A stretch of DNA of 64,000 nt from Hyphomonadaceae bacterium. Its GTDB lineage: Bacteria > Pseudomonadota > Alphaproteobacteria > Caulobacterales > Maricaulaceae. Below are positions 8,744 to 17,174 of this stretch, one piece after another. The notes under the pieces were generated by a model. The model was not told the origin of the DNA, ran no database searches, and saw only the letters and a list, made by a program, of their open reading frames with translations. The stretch covers positions 80,788 through 144,787 of the forward strand of contig JABDMW010000017.1 in the NCBI GenBank assembly GCA_013001295.1. The letters run 5' to 3'. A program made the translations under genes and the position numbers. Positions within the stretch are counted from its first letter, which is position 1. Each line of letters begins with the position of its first letter.

Positions 8744-9923
8744 CAGACGATAATTTGCGATGTTCTTCGATGGCCGCCCGGTCTGTCATTCCGGCGATAT
8801 AGTCACAGATGACGCGTGCAGTTTTTGCCGTCTTGGGTCCGTCGCATTGCTGGAATTCTTCGCTCGGCAAAAGGTTTGGCTCCGCGATGAACAATTCAAA
8901 TAGTTCCTTCACAACCCGCCGGGCCTGCCCCATCATCCTGTTGACCTTGTAATGACGGTACATGTTTTGGAATAAGAACGCGCGCAAGGGCGTTTCTTCC
9001 GTTCGAAATGCACTTGAAAAAGCGATAATCGGCTCGTCCAGATGGCGAATATCGTCGGCGCTTTGTGGGTTGTGGCGTTCCAGTCGAGACCGGCTTTCTT
9101 TCAGGACATCGGCCACCATATACCCGATCATGTCGCGCACGGCTTCATGAATGGTACGATCGCGGTCGAGATCGGGGTAGCGCTTTCGCACATCTGCAAA
9201 AATCCGACCCACTAATGGGACTTCCGTCAGTTCATCAATGGCAAATAAACGAGCACGCAATCCGTCGTCAATATCATGATTGTTGTACGCAATATCATCC
9301 GCGAGTGCGGCAACTTGGGCTTCGGGACCGGCATAAGTCTCTAGCTCCAAAGCTTTCCAATTCGTCAAGTTTTTCAAGGCCCACGGCAATTTATCGACAG
9401 GATTGTCCGGTGTCACCAATGGTCCGTTGTGTTTCGCAATCCCTTCCAGCGTTTCCCAGGTCAGGTTGAGTCCGTCAAACTTGGCATAACGTCCTTCCAG
9501 TTTTTCGACAATACGCAAGGTCTGGGCGTTGTGATCAAACCCACCATAGGGCTCCATAACCTCTTGAAGCGCCTCCTCCCCACTGTGCCCAAAAGGAGGA
9601 TGTCCAAGATCGTGAGCAAGGGCCAAACATTCGGCTAAATCTTCGTCTAATCCCAACACCCGGGCAATCGAGCGGGCGATTTGCGCCACTTCCAGCGAAT
9701 GGGTAAGGCGCGTCCTGTAATAATCGCCTTCATGGGCCACAAAAACCTGGGTTTTACCTTTGAGCCGCCGGAAGGCTCCGGAATGGATGATGCGGTCCTT
9801 ATCGTGTTGAAATGCGGTGCGTTCCGAAAGGCTTTTTTGAGTAATATTTCGCCCGCGAGACTGGTCAGGATCGCTGGCGTAAATCGCACGATCGCGTTTG
9901 CAAGAAAATACCGTCACAGCCAT
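8727..9923 (-). CDS. dgt: Deoxyguanosinetriphosphate triphosphohydrolase-like protein
   Basis: This is an HD-domain dNTP triphosphohydrolase-like protein of 398 residues, the usual size of the short type-2 subfamily. The HD residues are in RLTHSLEVAQIARS and LAHDLGHPPFGHSGEE. The N-terminal FQHDKDRIIHSGAFRRLKGKTQVF is characteristic. The family hydrolyses dNTPs to deoxynucleoside and triphosphate and influences pool balance. It sits convergent to the APC permease and divergent from erpA with a 66-base gap, an arrangement common in alphaproteobacteria. Confidence 0.93.
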   Translation of the reverse strand: MAVTVFSCKRDRAIYASDPDQSRGRNITQKSLSERTAFQHDKDRIIHSGAFRRLKGKTQVFVAHEGDYYRTRLTHSLEVAQIARSIARVLGLDEDLAECLALAHDLGHPPFGHSGEEALQEVMEPYGGFDHNAQTLRIVEKLEGRYAKFDGLNLTWETLEGIAKHNGPLVTPDNPVDKLPWALKNLTNWKALELETYAGPEAQVAALADDIAYNNHDIDDGLRARLFAIDELTEVPLVGRIFADVRKRYPDLDRDRTIHEAVRDMIGYMVADVLKESRSRLERHNPQSADDIRHLDEPIIAFSSAFRTEETPLRAFLFQNMYRHYKVNRMMGQARRVVKELFELFIAEPNLLPSEEFQQCDGPKTAKTARVICDYIAGMTDRAAIEEHRKLSSVTGYL

Positions 9924-9989
9924 TCACCTTTTGATTCTTTTAAATTAATCCCTATATAGGATGAGACAGAATAGTGAAGCGACTCAATT

Positions 9990-10322
9990 ATGACGACACC
10001 GAACATTACAATGAGTGAAAGCGCGGCGACCAAGATCAATGCGATCATGGCCAAGCAGGGCAATCAGCAATTCTTGCGCGTTGCCGTAGACGGTGGCGGC
10101 TGCTCGGGATTCCAGTACAGCTTTGATTTCGCAGACGCACCCAATGAAGACGATATGATCATTGAACGCAATGGCGCTCGGATTTTGATCGATGAAATTT
10201 CGCAAGAATTTTTAAAAGATTCCGAAATTGATTATGTTAATGAATTGATCGGTGCTGCGTTTAAGATTCATAATCCGAATGCCAAATCATCGTGCGGATG
10301 TGGAACCAGCTTTTCGCTGTAA
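9990..10322 (+). CDS. erpA: Iron-sulfur cluster insertion protein (ErpA/HesB type)
   Basis: This is a 110-residue A-type carrier that receives Fe-S clusters and passes them to apoproteins. The three ligand cysteines are visible, one in GGGCSGFQY and two in the C-terminal SSCGCGTSF. The length and the dgt-divergent position match the alphaproteobacterial erpA locus. It starts at the ATG giving MTTPNITMSE. ErpA versus IscA cannot be resolved beyond the genomic context. Confidence 0.92.
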   Translation: MTTPNITMSESAATKINAIMAKQGNQQFLRVAVDGGGCSGFQYSFDFADAPNEDDMIIERNGARILIDEISQEFLKDSEIDYVNELIGAAFKIHNPNAKSSCGCGTSFSL

Positions 10323-10332
10323 CCCCCTGTAA

Positions 10333-11469
10333 TTAAATTAAAATTTCCTCGACGGTTTCCTTGACGGCCGCAATCACCCGATCTTGCTCGTCCAACGAAT
10401 AAAAGATAGGCAACCGGACGAGTGTATCAGAGACCTTGTCGGTCACGGCCATGGACGCGGGTGTTGACCCATAACGTTGACCTGCCGGAGCCGAATGCAG
10501 GGGTACATAGTGAAATGGCGTGTATATCAGCTTAGCCTTCATGCTCGCGATAAACGCCTGCCGCGACGCCAAATCAGGAAGCTGTAGATAATACATATGT
10601 CCATTGTGCACGGTATCAGGAACTGGATCCGGACACTTGAACCCAAATTTTGCCGATAGTGGTCGTAAAGCCTCATCATAGGCCTGCCACATGTCGAGCC
10701 GGCGCGCGAAAATATTGTCTTCCTTCAAAAGCTGAGCATAAAGAAAAGCGGCAATCAATTCTCCCGGCAAAAACGATGAACCCAGATCGACCCAGGTATA
10801 TTTATCCACCTGTCCTCTGAAAAATTGACTGCGATTGGTCCCTTTTTCGCGAATGACTTCGGCACGTTCGATCATTTTAGGATTGTTGATGATCAGCGCC
10901 CCGCCCTCACCCGAAATCACATTCTTTGTTTCATGAAAACTAAACGCGGCTAGATCGCCAATCGACCCCGCTTGCTGGTTTTTATAACTGGAACCCAGTG
11001 CCTGCGCGGCATCTTCAACAATATAGAGATCGTGTTCGTCGGCTAGCGTCTTAAAACGATCCATATCGGCGACGGCACCTGCATAATGAACAACATAGAT
11101 GGCTTTGGTTTTATCCGTGATCGCGGACTTGGTTTTATCCGGGCATAGATTCAATGTGCTCGGGTCAATATCGACAAAGACCGGCGTCGCGCCTCTCAAT
11201 ACAACGGCGTTTGCGGTCGAGACGAAGGTAAACGACGGCATGATCACTTCGTCGCCGGGTCCAAGATCACATAAAATAGCGGCCATTTCGAGAGCCGCCG
11301 TGCAGGAATGCGTTAACAGTGCCTTTTCCCCGCCGGTCTTTTCTTCGAGCCACCGCTCACAAAGCTTTGTGTAATGACCATCGCCGGACAATTGGCCGCG
11401 ATGGATCGCATCAGCAATGTGGAAAAATTCTTCGCCCACCATTGACGGTGCATTGAATGGTATTGCCGT
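10333..11469 (-). CDS. WecE/RffA-type dTDP-4-amino-4,6-dideoxygalactose transaminase, likely non-canonical start
   Basis: This is a PLP-dependent DegT/DnrJ/EryC1 sugar aminotransferase. Motifs include LLTHSCTAALEMAAIL, GDEVIMPSFTFVSTANA, VEDAAQALGSSY and FSFHETKNVISGEGG, whose Lys binds PLP. It would make dTDP-4-amino-4,6-dideoxygalactose or a similar sugar for a surface glycan. The only in-frame ATG (11442) cuts into the conserved N-terminus. The codons before it read (T)AIPFNAPS, matching the E. coli WecE start MIPFNAP. No ATG, GTG or TTG exists there, but an ACG has GAGG eight bases upstream, so I propose ACG at 11469. The 369-residue ATG form is the alternative. Confidence 0.85.
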   Translation of the reverse strand, partial: TAIPFNAPSMVGEEFFHIADAIHRGQLSGDGHYTKLCERWLEEKTGGEKALLTHSCTAALEMAAILCDLGPGDEVIMPSFTFVSTANAVVLRGATPVFVDIDPSTLNLCPDKTKSAITDKTKAIYVVHYAGAVADMDRFKTLADEHDLYIVEDAAQALGSSYKNQQAGSIGDLAAFSFHETKNVISGEGGALIINNPKMIERAEVIREKGTNRSQFFRGQVDKYTWVDLGSSFLPGELIAAFLYAQLLKEDNIFARRLDMWQAYDEALRPLSAKFGFKCPDPVPDTVHNGHMYYLQLPDLASRQAFIASMKAKLIYTPFHYVPLHSAPAGQRYGSTPASMAVTDKVSDTLVRLPIFYSLDEQDRVIAAVKETVEEILI

Positions 11470-11486
11470 TTTTTTAGCCTCGCTTG

Positions 11487-12461
11487 CTATGACGCGACCG
11501 TTTCAATATTGCTGGTCTCGGCGACAATAAAGACCGGACGATCTTTAACCTCAAAAAACACCTTGCCTACATAAATCCCGACAAAGCTAATGACGAAGAT
11601 CTGGATCCCCCCCATAAGCATGACAACCGTCATCAAACTGGCCCAGCCTTCGGCCTGGATATCAAAAATCAATGCCCGAATGACTACAAAACTGGCAAGT
11701 AAGACCGCGATCATGGAAATAAAAATGCCAAACCCGGCCAAATAATACATCGGTTTAATCGTATTGGAGACGATACTGTCAAAGCCCAGTTGAAACAGTT
11801 TTTTAAACGTATAATTGCTTTCGCCCTCAACTCGATCCGGGCGCGTGACATCGAACTGTCCGACCTCAAACCCTATATGACCCATCAGCGCTGGAAAAAG
11901 GCGCATTTTCTCCGGATACATGCGATAAGATTTTGCCATGGCATCGTTGAATATTCTGAAATTTCCGATTTGCGACGTCGCGGGAATGTCCGCCAGTTTT
12001 TCAAGCATCTTATTGAAAATCGTCGACCCGAGCTTGCGACGACGTCGCAAGGATTGGCTTGCCCGAAAGGCCAGGACAGAATCGAGTTTTTGTTCAACTG
12101 CATGTTGATACAGTTTTGGTATGTCTTCCGGGAGATCCTGAAGATCGCAATCCATGACGACATACCAGTCAGCATTAGCCAATTCGAGCCCGGCTGAAAT
12201 TGCTGCATGCTGTCCGAAATTACGGCTTAACCGAATACCTTTGATACGACTATCGGCCTGCCCTGCATTTTCGATAATCGGCCAGACCGGCTGTGGACCC
12301 CGATCATCCACAAGAATGATCTCAAAATCCTTTGTATATGAGGATAACGACGTGCTCAATCGGTCGATCAGCTCCTGCAGCGTCGCGAGACTGTTATACA
12401 CTGGAACAATCACGGCAGTGTTGGCGCGTTTCACAATCGATTTGGATTTACGAGTGGCCAC
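11487..12461 (-). CDS. Glycosyltransferase family 2, polyprenyl-phosphate type
   Basis: This is a 324-residue GT2 enzyme of the ArnC/GtrB/DPM1-like group. The N-terminal GT-A domain has AVIVPVYNSLATLQELIDRL and the metal-binding DCDLQDLPEDI. Two C-terminal membrane helices (about residues 235-300) are typical of enzymes that load a sugar on undecaprenyl phosphate. Its stop lies about 17 bases before the proposed start of the WecE-type transaminase, so the two are likely co-transcribed. A GtrA-type gene is divergent across a 157-base gap, completing a lipid-linked sugar module. Confidence 0.88.
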   Translation of the reverse strand: MATRKSKSIVKRANTAVIVPVYNSLATLQELIDRLSTSLSSYTKDFEIILVDDRGPQPVWPIIENAGQADSRIKGIRLSRNFGQHAAISAGLELANADWYVVMDCDLQDLPEDIPKLYQHAVEQKLDSVLAFRASQSLRRRRKLGSTIFNKMLEKLADIPATSQIGNFRIFNDAMAKSYRMYPEKMRLFPALMGHIGFEVGQFDVTRPDRVEGESNYTFKKLFQLGFDSIVSNTIKPMYYLAGFGIFISMIAVLLASFVVIRALIFDIQAEGWASLMTVVMLMGGIQIFVISFVGIYVGKVFFEVKDRPVFIVAETSNIETVAS

Positions 12462-12618
12462 AAATTCGCCCGATACAACTAACTATTTGGCGGGAAATAT
12501 CGCCAATAACTGTTAATTAACCGTTCCTAATCAGAAAAGTTTAGATCGATAAAATCCACATTTTCTAAACCATTATATCGTATGAGATCCGTCGGCTTGG
12601 ACGCTCGAATGGATAATA

Positions 12619-13050
12619 ATGATTAAGATATTTGGAAATGAGGGGGCAAACACAAGCGCCGACCCGCTAAACAAGCAACTTATTTTGTTTGGATTTGCCG
12701 GAATCATAAACACATTTGTCGGATTCGTTGTCTTTTCAGGCGCGACGATATTTCTAGACACCCCCTATTGGGTTTCAAATTTCTTTTCAGTCGTCGCCGG
12801 GATTATTTGCGGCTTTACACTTTCGCGGACCGTCGTATTCAAATCCCAAAAAACCGGCCTGTACTCGAACATGTGGAAATATGTTGCCACTATTTTTCTG
12901 CAATATGTCGTTGGGACATCATTGATCGGCTTTCTGGTCTCAAAAGGCATCAGTGAAATTCCAAGTTACGTGATTGTGTTGCCCGTCGTGGTTTCCCTGT
13001 CATTTGCCCTGCAAAAGCTTTGGGTCTTCAATAAAAAAGAGGAGGTTTAA
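12619..13050 (+). CDS. GtrA-family membrane protein
   Basis: This is a 143-residue protein with four predicted membrane helices, of the GtrA family that is thought to flip polyprenyl-phosphate-linked sugars. The family look is clear: QLILFGFAGIINTFVGFVVF at helix 1 and GFTLSRTVVFKS after helix 2. LSFALQKLWVFNKK closes the protein. The divergent GT2 is the expected partner. Two methyltransferase genes follow with 3- and 9-base gaps, so they appear co-transcribed. Confidence 0.83.
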   Translation: MIKIFGNEGANTSADPLNKQLILFGFAGIINTFVGFVVFSGATIFLDTPYWVSNFFSVVAGIICGFTLSRTVVFKSQKTGLYSNMWKYVATIFLQYVVGTSLIGFLVSKGISEIPSYVIVLPVVVSLSFALQKLWVFNKKEEV

Positions 13051-13053
13051 GCC

Positions 13054-13890
13054 ATGAATTTTGAATCGGCTAAATCTCAATTTATCTCAAACGCGAATGG
13101 ACCGACCTATTTTGGCGAAGCCGAGTTCGGATTCGGTAAAATTCAATCTGAATTAAATGCACTTAAACCGGGCGCCAATGTTTTGGAAGTTGGTGCAGGT
13201 GCTGGCATTTTGATGGCTATGAACGCTTCAATACACAAGGATCTGAATTTCACAGGTGTTGAACCTATGGGAGACGGTTTCGACTATGACAATGTCTTTC
13301 ACCGATTAATCAACACGATCCCCAACGCGGAAATCCAACCGGTAGGTTATGAGGATTTGAAGACGTCGATTAAGTACGATCTGATCTACTTGGTCAATGT
13401 GTTTGAACATCTTCCCGACTGGAAAGATTTCCTTCAATTTGTCAGCGGCACTCTAACCGAAAACGGACGCTGTATCATCTTGTGCCCGAACTATAGTTTC
13501 CCATATGAACCGCATTTTCAAATTCCAATCATTTTCAACAAGCCACTCACCCATTTCCTTTTGAAAAAACGGATCACTAAATTCGAGACGGAAAACGACT
13601 GCAAAGGACTTTGGACCAGTTTGAACTTCTGTAAATTCCGCTCTGTTTCCAAGAACGCCGCCCAGGCTGGATTTAACGTTTCCAATGACAAATCGACATT
13701 CACAGAAATGATCGACCGACTTGAAACAGATGAGGAGTTTGCGAAACGACAAGGCCTCCTCCGACTGCCGATCTCGGTTTTAAATAAATTGGGTCTTATC
13801 TCGTTATTTGTGAAATCCCGGATGTTCAATATGGTCTCACCCTATATGCATTTAGTATTGACTAATAGTGGCGATTCAGGGACCGCTTAA
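13054..13890 (+). CDS. Class I SAM-dependent methyltransferase
   Basis: This is a 278-residue protein with a Rossmann methyltransferase fold. Motif I is VLEVGAGAGILMAMN and motif post-I is TGVEPMGDGFD. LIYLVNVFEHLPDWKDFL is the motif-IV region, followed by GRCIILCPNY. The C-terminal ~100 residues lack a recognisable domain. It lies in a gtrA-led run, so a glycan or glycolipid acceptor is plausible but unproven. It is AT-rich compared with its housekeeping neighbours. The start ATG is preceded by GAGGAGG. Confidence 0.82.
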   Translation: MNFESAKSQFISNANGPTYFGEAEFGFGKIQSELNALKPGANVLEVGAGAGILMAMNASIHKDLNFTGVEPMGDGFDYDNVFHRLINTIPNAEIQPVGYEDLKTSIKYDLIYLVNVFEHLPDWKDFLQFVSGTLTENGRCIILCPNYSFPYEPHFQIPIIFNKPLTHFLLKKRITKFETENDCKGLWTSLNFCKFRSVSKNAAQAGFNVSNDKSTFTEMIDRLETDEEFAKRQGLLRLPISVLNKLGLISLFVKSRMFNMVSPYMHLVLTNSGDSGTA

Positions 13891-13899
13891 GGAAGACTA

Positions 13900-14520
13900 G
13901 TGGCCGAAAAAACCAAATCTTTATACAGGATTGTCACGATCCCTGTTTTCTACGAAGCGATCCAAATAATATTGGGGCGCGATAAGGCCCGTAAACACCT
14001 ACGCGAACATTATTTGCAGACTAAAAAGGGAGACAAGGTCTTAGAAGTCGGTTGTGGCCCGGGTTCGCTGCTTCCCCTTTTAGGAGATGTGGATTATTTG
14101 GGGATGGACCTAAATCCAGTACATATCGAAAAAGCAAAGCAGTCCAATGGCGACAAGGGCACATTTATTTGCGGAAATGCCGTGACTGAAGTAGAGCACG
14201 CGGCTGGACCATTTGATCTGATTATCTGCATTGGTCTGTTGCATCATTTAAACGATGATGAAGCCGCGTCTATGATCGGCGCTTTGTCTAAACGACTGTC
14301 ACAAAATGGGCGTTTCGTTTCCCTGGATCCAACCTATATCGACAAGCAAAACTGTATCGCAAAAAAACTCGCGGATTTAGATTCGGGCCAAAACATACGG
14401 ACACAGTCAGCCTATGCCTCGCTTTTCCCGACAACCAAATTCAATCTCGATTCCCGGGAACTCAGCGGCCTGTTGAATATCCCTTATAATCACTGCCTCA
14501 ACGTCTTAACATCAGGATAA
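13900..14520 (+). CDS. Class I SAM-dependent methyltransferase
   Basis: This is a 206-residue Rossmann methyltransferase with motif I VLEVGCGPGSLLPLL and the acidic turn YLGMDLNPVHIEKAK. The FDLIICIGLLHHLNDDEA segment is typical of Methyltransf_11/25 families. It starts at GTG nine bases after the preceding methyltransferase stop. It is the last gene of the gtrA run, followed by a 57-base gap to xth. The substrate is unknown; modification of the sugar made by the neighbouring genes is an inference. Confidence 0.82.
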   Translation: MAEKTKSLYRIVTIPVFYEAIQIILGRDKARKHLREHYLQTKKGDKVLEVGCGPGSLLPLLGDVDYLGMDLNPVHIEKAKQSNGDKGTFICGNAVTEVEHAAGPFDLIICIGLLHHLNDDEAASMIGALSKRLSQNGRFVSLDPTYIDKQNCIAKKLADLDSGQNIRTQSAYASLFPTTKFNLDSRELSGLLNIPYNHCLNVLTSG

Positions 14521-14577
14521 ACGCAATTCACCTAAAGTCTGGCTTGACTTTGCGCCCGACCCTGCGAATTTGCCTGC

Positions 14578-15360
14578 ATGGATATTGCTTCGTGGAACGT
14601 CAACTCGATTAAAGCTCGCACGCATGCGGTCACACAATGGCTGGATGAAGCCAAGCCGGATATTGCCTGCCTGCAGGAAATTAAAACCGTCGATGAAGGC
14701 TTTCCGTCAGAGTTTTTTGAAGAGCGCGGCTATAATGTCGCGACCCATGGCCAAAAATCCTACAATGGCGTGGCTCTGCTCTCCAAATATCCATTTGAAG
14801 AAATCAATGTCGGCCTGCCTGGCGACGACGAAGACGAGCAGGCACGGTATCTCGAAGCTGTCATCTCAACGGATACCGGCCCCGTGCGATTTGCCAGTAT
14901 CTATCTCCCCAATGGCAACCCTGCGCCCGGGCCAAAATATGACTATAAGCTGGCCTGGATGGAACGCTTATATGCACATGCAAAAGTATTGTTGGTTCAC
15001 GAAGAGCCATTGATCCTGGCGGGAGACTATAATGTCATCCAAAGCGCCGACGATACATATGATGCAGCGCTATGGGCCGACGATGCTTTATTTTTGCCTC
15101 AAACGCGGGCAGCTTTTCAAAAACTGAAATGGCTCGGCCTAACCGAAGCCTATGAACAAGTGGATGGTCGCCCTCATCAATATACGTTTTGGGATTATCA
15201 AGGCGGCGCATGGCCAAAAAATCACGGTATTCGTATTGATCATCTGCTGTTGTCCGGTCAGGCGGCTGATAAGCTGAAATCAGTTCGCATTGACGCCCAT
15301 GTGCGCGACCGTGAAAAACCTTCTGATCATGTTCCGATTATTGGAACATTTGATCTGTGA
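14578..15360 (+). CDS. xth: Exodeoxyribonuclease III
   Basis: This is a 260-residue AP endonuclease/exonuclease of base-excision repair. It begins with the family signature MDIASWNVNSIKAR followed by DIACLQEIKT, whose Glu is a metal ligand. LILAGDYNVI and the C-terminal RIDHLLLS and SDHVPIIG carry the catalytic Asp/Asn/His residues. The stop overlaps the GTG start of the downstream DUF2145-like gene. Confidence 0.95.
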   Translation: MDIASWNVNSIKARTHAVTQWLDEAKPDIACLQEIKTVDEGFPSEFFEERGYNVATHGQKSYNGVALLSKYPFEEINVGLPGDDEDEQARYLEAVISTDTGPVRFASIYLPNGNPAPGPKYDYKLAWMERLYAHAKVLLVHEEPLILAGDYNVIQSADDTYDAALWADDALFLPQTRAAFQKLKWLGLTEAYEQVDGRPHQYTFWDYQGGAWPKNHGIRIDHLLLSGQAADKLKSVRIDAHVRDREKPSDHVPIIGTFDL

Positions 15361-16172
15361 GCCGTAAAAGAGTGGTTTTGGCGATCATCATCGGTCTGAT
15401 TTTCGGCTTGGCGTTGTTCGGTAACCACCTAAATTTAAATTATCGGTCACTGGTTGCGTCAACGCAAAACGCAAAACCATTACTCGACGACGAAACTCTA
15501 AGTTCCTATTCTAAACAGCTGGTCAACAACCTTGCTGCAAAAAAAGCTGAATTTGCCATTGTTTCACGTGCGGGTCAGGCGCGAAAACGCCTACCCGAGG
15601 GCGTAAACTATACGCACAGCGCTTTTTGGATTTTAAATGACCTAGGCACATATGATGTCTACAACCTTTACCACGGCGAGGAAAACAAACTGATCTCCTC
15701 GTTGGTCACTGACGCCCCTTCGGACTTTATTAAGCCGACACGCGCCCATGATGTCGGCATCATTTTACCCGTTCCGGAATTTCAAACAGCGATGAAAAAA
15801 TATATTGGATCCGCCGCCTATGGCCGCACGCATAATCCGACCTATTCGCTGATCTCCAACCCGTTTGACCCCCGATATCAAAACTGTAATGAATTCGTGC
15901 TCGATGAATTGGCCAGCGCTATTTGGCAAGAGTCGGATGTTGCGAAGCTGATTGAAAAATTGCCTGCAACGTTCAAGCCAACCGAGATCAAAGCCGGACC
16001 CATAAAGCGATTTCTAGGCCCGATTGTCGATGAACGTCTCGTGATGAAAGACCACGGAAAAGTTATTGCGACGACAACGCGCGAAGATCTTATTGAATTT
16101 CTTAAGTCTCAGAGTCTCGTCGAAGAAGCCTACCGGCTTGACTTTACCCCTTTACGCCTCGCCGCGCCTTAA
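15357..16172 (+). CDS. DUF2145-like hypothetical protein
   Basis: This 271-residue protein has an N-terminal membrane helix or uncleaved signal (residues 5-20, VVLAIIIGLIFGLALFG), so it is probably periplasmic. The body resembles DUF2145: FAIVSRAGQ, YTHSAFWIL and a central CNEFVLDELAS. A Cys-His pair of this kind suggests a papain/NlpC-like fold, but this is inference. It starts at GTG overlapping the xth stop (GTGA), so it is translationally coupled to xth. The 3' end overlaps the convergent DUF3137 gene by 29 bases. Confidence 0.65.
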   Translation: MSRKRVVLAIIIGLIFGLALFGNHLNLNYRSLVASTQNAKPLLDDETLSSYSKQLVNNLAAKKAEFAIVSRAGQARKRLPEGVNYTHSAFWILNDLGTYDVYNLYHGEENKLISSLVTDAPSDFIKPTRAHDVGIILPVPEFQTAMKKYIGSAAYGRTHNPTYSLISNPFDPRYQNCNEFVLDELASAIWQESDVAKLIEKLPATFKPTEIKAGPIKRFLGPIVDERLVMKDHGKVIATTTREDLIEFLKSQSLVEEAYRLDFTPLRLAAP

Positions 16173-17115
16173 GCGGTTTTAAAACACCGTCAACAAGATC
16201 AAAAATCGCTCCGATCTCATCGAGAATCTTTTGTGTTCGTTCGGTCTCGGTCAAAGGTTTGAACATTGATCCGGCCTCGAACTGGTTTGGCGCTTCGATC
16301 GCAATGTAAAGCTTGCCGTTCAAAAACCCGAACCGGGTTTTTTTGCCTTCAAACCGGGATTCCAGATCGACCAGCCTTTGCATGAAATCGGGGGTCAACA
16401 GATAACGGGCTTCGACTTGATCCGTTCCGTAAGCCTCAAATATTTTCTCAAACTTCGGGTCGACCAGCCCAACCCGCTTCATGTCTTTTCTTTTTTTACG
16501 ATTAAAAATACCGGCATCGCGCAAAACAATCGTTTTTCCCAAAAATTCCATATGAAAATCGATTTCAAACATCAGCCCGCGAAATACGGTGACCCATTTT
16601 TTGTCTCCGTCGCTATCATGCTTTTCCCGCTCCAGATGGGTTTCACAAAACACGAAATCGGCACCGTGCGCATTGCCCATCATTTCGTCTTCAAATGAGG
16701 AACGATCATATTTGGGGATTAGCTCGATGTTTCGCCACACGTCCAAGATCGGCGGTCTTGTGGGAATGAGGTTATATGTCCATCCGACGAAATTCGTCAT
16801 ATTGGTCATCAGCACTTTTTTCGTGTCACGCTTGATATTTTTGAGCAAATGGGCGCCTGTTGCGAATGCCCCGATACCGCTGCCGACCAATGCAAATATC
16901 GGAAACTGTACCGACTGGGTTTTGATATACAAACCAATCGCTGCCACCAACCCGACGACGGCAATTCCCGCCCCGATGGTTTTCGCTTTTTTAACAGCCG
17001 CTTCCCTGTGCCGTTCGCTGGCCAATAGGTGCGGAAATATATTGTCGTAATAAAACGAATTAAACCCTTTAAACTCTGGGCGATTTTCAGAAAACTGACT
17101 TAGCTCTTTGCTCAT
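16144..17115 (-). CDS. DUF3137-family membrane protein
   Basis: This 323-residue protein has two adjacent membrane helices (about residues 46-85, AGIAVVGLVAAIGLY and FALVGSGIGAFATGA). A soluble domain follows with the features of DUF3137: FRGLMFEIDFHMEFLGKTIV and a C-terminal GFLNGKLYIAIEA. The function of the family is unknown. It is convergent with the DUF2145-like gene and downstream of valS on the same strand, with a 59-base gap. It ends with a basic tail (KARRGVKG). Confidence 0.75.
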   Translation of the reverse strand: MSKELSQFSENRPEFKGFNSFYYDNIFPHLLASERHREAAVKKAKTIGAGIAVVGLVAAIGLYIKTQSVQFPIFALVGSGIGAFATGAHLLKNIKRDTKKVLMTNMTNFVGWTYNLIPTRPPILDVWRNIELIPKYDRSSFEDEMMGNAHGADFVFCETHLEREKHDSDGDKKWVTVFRGLMFEIDFHMEFLGKTIVLRDAGIFNRKKRKDMKRVGLVDPKFEKIFEAYGTDQVEARYLLTPDFMQRLVDLESRFEGKKTRFGFLNGKLYIAIEAPNQFEAGSMFKPLTETERTQKILDEIGAIFDLVDGVLKPLKARRGVKG

Positions 17116-17174
17116 GGGTTCAATTAATCACCCGAATTGATTACATTTTCATAAAAAAGTATCAGATGCCGAGT

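Noticed and set aside
14570-15013. Plus-strand ORF overlapping xth in another frame
   Set aside because: It is a shadow of xth, which has all catalytic motifs in its own frame.
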